DNA of 8,148 nucleotides, taken from NCBI GenBank assembly GCA_946403735.1, contig CAMJAZ010000050.1, positions 1 to 8,148 on the forward strand, in the 5' to 3' direction. A model generated the notes under the pieces. That model ran no database searches. It saw nothing but the letters and a program-made list of their open reading frames with translations, and was not told the DNA's origin. Both the position numbers and the translations under genes were made by a program. Position 1 is the first letter of the stretch. Each line of letters opens with the position of its first letter. Shown here piece after piece: positions 6,724-8,148 of this stretch. The stretch comes from an uncultured Selenomonadales bacterium (lineage in GTDB: Bacteria > Bacillota > Negativicutes > Selenomonadales > Selenomonadaceae).

Positions 6724-6804
6724 GTTTTTTTTCAGAATGGAAATCGTTATGGAAGTTATAAAGCAGGAAAATTTTTTTAATTGACGAAAAATCCTGTAGC
6801 TTAA

Positions 6805-6813
6805 TGCTATAAT
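6805..6813 (+). promoter_or_regulatory. Predicted extended -10 promoter for the aromatic amino acid operon
   Basis: TGCTATAAT is a perfect TATAAT with the extended TGN motif. A TTGACG lies at 6781-6786, but the 21-bp spacer is longer than usual, so the extended -10 probably does most of the work. Transcription starting near 6820 leaves a leader of about 20 nt, too short for a T-box, attenuator or riboswitch. Confidence 0.6.
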
Positions 6814-6840
6814 TTTTTAGTTTTGAGAGGAAGTTTTTTT

Positions 6841-7854
6841 ATGATTGTTGTAATGTCACCAAGCGCGACGAAAGAAAATCTTGATAATGTTGTAAAGAAA
6901 ATTGAATCGCTAAATTTGCGAACGCATCTTTCAACTGGCGATGAACGAACGATTGTCGGAGTTATCGGCGACAAAAAAATTATTGCTAATCTTGAAATGG
7001 AAATGATGGACGGCGTAGAAAAAGCTGTCCGCATTACCGAAAAATATAAACTTGTCAGCCGCGAATTTGACCCAGCTAATTCCGTGATTGACGTTGACGG
7101 CGTGAAAATCGGCGGAAATGAAATTGTCGTAATGGCTGGACCCTGCGCGGTTGAAAATGCTGAACAACTTCATGAGACTGCTAAAGTTGTAAGTGCTTGT
7201 GGAGCTAAAATTCTGCGCGGAGGTGCATTCAAGCCGCGTACTTCGCCGTACGATTTTCAAGGACTTGGCGAAGAAGGCTTAAAACTTTTGCGTCAAACGG
7301 CGGACGAATTTGGAATGAAAGTCGTTACTGAAATTGTTGAGAGCGGCGATATTGAACTTGTCGAAAGTTACGCCGATATTCTGCAAGTTGGCGCAAGGAA
7401 TATGCAAAACTTTCAAATGTTGAAGGCGCTGGGAAAATGTAAAAAGCCTGTAATGTTGAAACGTGGACTTTCAGCGACGATTGCTGAATGGCTTAACGCG
7501 GCGGAATATATTTTAAGCGGCGGCAATGAAAAAGTTATTTTCTGCGAACGCGGCATTAGGACTTATGAAACGTACACGCGCAATACGTTAGACTTGTCGG
7601 CAGTTGCGGCGATAAAAAATCTTTCGCACTTGCCGATAATCGTTGATCCAAGTCACGGTACAGGTCGTCGGTCAATGGTTGCGCCAATGGCAAAGGCGGC
7701 TATCGCGGCTGGAGCTGATGGCTTGATGATTGAAGTTCACCCGCACCCTGAAGTTGCACTTTCAGACGGTAACCAATCATTGACGCTGGCAGATTTTAAA
7801 GCGTTGATGAATGACTTGAACGCGATAACTGCGGCAGTCGGTAAAAAAATATGA
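6841..7854 (+). CDS. aroF: 3-deoxy-7-phosphoheptulonate (DAHP) synthase, type I-beta with N-terminal regulatory domain
   Basis: This enzyme condenses phosphoenolpyruvate and erythrose 4-phosphate into DAHP, the first step of the shikimate pathway, in the cytoplasm. I chose ATG 6841 (337 residues) over an in-frame TTG at 6823, because GAGAGGAAG (6825-6833) is the Shine-Dalgarno sequence and overlaps that TTG; MIVVM is also the usual N-terminus. Residues 1 to about 70 form a small ferredoxin-like domain (MIVVMSPSATKENLD, TIVGVIGD), which in Thermotoga-type enzymes mediates feedback by tyrosine and phenylalanine. The TIM barrel follows with AGPCAVE (C102), GGAFKPRTSPY (127-137), GARNMQN, KRGLSAT, DPSHGTGRR (H272), IEVHPHP (E298) and SDG (D309). 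C102, H272, E298 and D309 form the metal site and are all present. The stop overlaps the next gene's ATG (ATGA). The gene symbol follows common usage for this type. Confidence 0.96.
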   Translation: MIVVMSPSATKENLDNVVKKIESLNLRTHLSTGDERTIVGVIGDKKIIANLEMEMMDGVEKAVRITEKYKLVSREFDPANSVIDVDGVKIGGNEIVVMAGPCAVENAEQLHETAKVVSACGAKILRGGAFKPRTSPYDFQGLGEEGLKLLRQTADEFGMKVVTEIVESGDIELVESYADILQVGARNMQNFQMLKALGKCKKPVMLKRGLSATIAEWLNAAEYILSGGNEKVIFCERGIRTYETYTRNTLDLSAVAAIKNLSHLPIIVDPSHGTGRRSMVAPMAKAAIAAGADGLMIEVHPHPEVALSDGNQSLTLADFKALMNDLNAITAAVGKKI

Positions 7855-8148
7855 GTACAAAGCTTGCAATAATCGGTGTTGGATTAATCGGCGGTTCATT
7901 GGGACTTTGTCTTAAAGATAAACTTGGCGACAAAATTTTTATCACGGGACTTTGTCGAACGGAAAAATCTATGAAAACTGCAATGGAACTTGGCGCGGTT
8001 GATTTTGCGTCGAACGATTTAGAAAAAGTTGTCGGCGACGCAGATTTTATTTTCCTAAGTCCGCCAGTTCTGCAAATTGTTCCAATGGTTCAAAAAATTT
8101 TGCCGTACATTAAAGACGGCGCGATTATCACTGACGCTGGCAGTACGA
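7851..8148 (+). CDS. tyrA: Prephenate dehydrogenase, N-terminal part (3' cut by window end)
   Basis: The enzyme oxidatively decarboxylates prephenate to 4-hydroxyphenylpyruvate in tyrosine synthesis (some relatives use arogenate). Ninety-nine residues are visible, from MSTKLAIIGVGLIGGSLG onward. The Rossmann dinucleotide motif GVGLIG is at 9-14; FLSPPVLQI (about 67-75) and the segment ending ITDAGST at the edge are characteristic of TyrA-type dehydrogenases. The ATG sits inside ATGA shared with the DAHP synthase stop, and the upstream sequence is A-rich without a clear Shine-Dalgarno sequence, so translation is likely coupled. Whether an ACT domain or a fusion follows cannot be seen. Confidence 0.93.
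   Translation, partial: MSTKLAIIGVGLIGGSLGLCLKDKLGDKIFITGLCRTEKSMKTAMELGAVDFASNDLEKVVGDADFIFLSPPVLQIVPMVQKILPYIKDGAIITDAGST

Noticed and set aside
6823..6825. TTG as the start of DAHP synthase, adding six residues
   Set aside because: It overlaps the ribosome binding site GAGAGGAAG used by ATG 6841, and the added residues (MRGSFF) are not part of the family N-terminus.
6814..6840. A T-box, attenuator or riboswitch ahead of the aromatic amino acid operon
   Set aside because: The leader between the predicted transcription start and the ATG is about 20 nt, too short for any such structure.

Overview
The window looks like a chromosomal segment of an anaerobic Firmicute with an outer membrane, most likely a member of the Negativicutes (Selenomonadales type). 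This is an inference from mixed signals. The ribosome binding sites are strong and Firmicute-like (AAGGAGG, AGGAGG, AAGGTGGTGA), and three of the six visible starts are TTG. Alongside them sit a CheV chemotaxis protein and a phosphoethanolamine-transferase-type enzyme of the kind that decorates LPS or other envelope glycans. No sequence search was possible, so the taxonomic call is tentative.

Layout. (1) Positions 1-923, + strand: a cheV gene cut at its 5' end by the window edge (CheW-like domain plus receiver). (2) Positions 924-999: a short intergenic region with three tandem TTAGTAG heptamers and a 17-bp AT-rich hairpin, ending right at a Shine-Dalgarno sequence. (3) Positions 1000-2358, + strand: a TTG-initiated GT-B-like putative glycosyltransferase with altered family motifs and an unassigned C-terminal region. 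(4) Positions 2362-6664, - strand: a tight three-gene operon read right to left. It encodes a PTS EIIBC permease resembling the N-acetylmuramic acid transporter MurP, a family 2 glycosyltransferase, and a membrane phosphoethanolamine-transferase/sulfatase-fold enzyme. The gaps between these genes are 0 and 7 nt. The operon converges on gene 3 with only 3 bp between stop codons. (5) Positions 6665-6840: a divergent promoter region. (6) Positions 6841-8148, + strand: the start of an aromatic amino acid operon, with a type I-beta DAHP synthase overlapping (ATGA) a prephenate dehydrogenase that runs off the window.

How the genes work together. The cheV gene belongs to chemotaxis signalling. The three-gene operon joins sugar uptake and phosphorylation (possibly of a peptidoglycan amino sugar) to envelope glycan synthesis and decoration. 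The right-hand pair carries out the entry step of the shikimate pathway and a tyrosine-branch step. No mobile element, tRNA, rRNA or CRISPR array is visible. The most notable points are the PTS-glycosyltransferase-phosphoethanolamine transferase operon, the lower G+C of its middle gene, the divergent glycosyltransferase-like protein behind cheV, and the compact repeat/hairpin element between those two genes. I did not find a clear new defence or mobile system.
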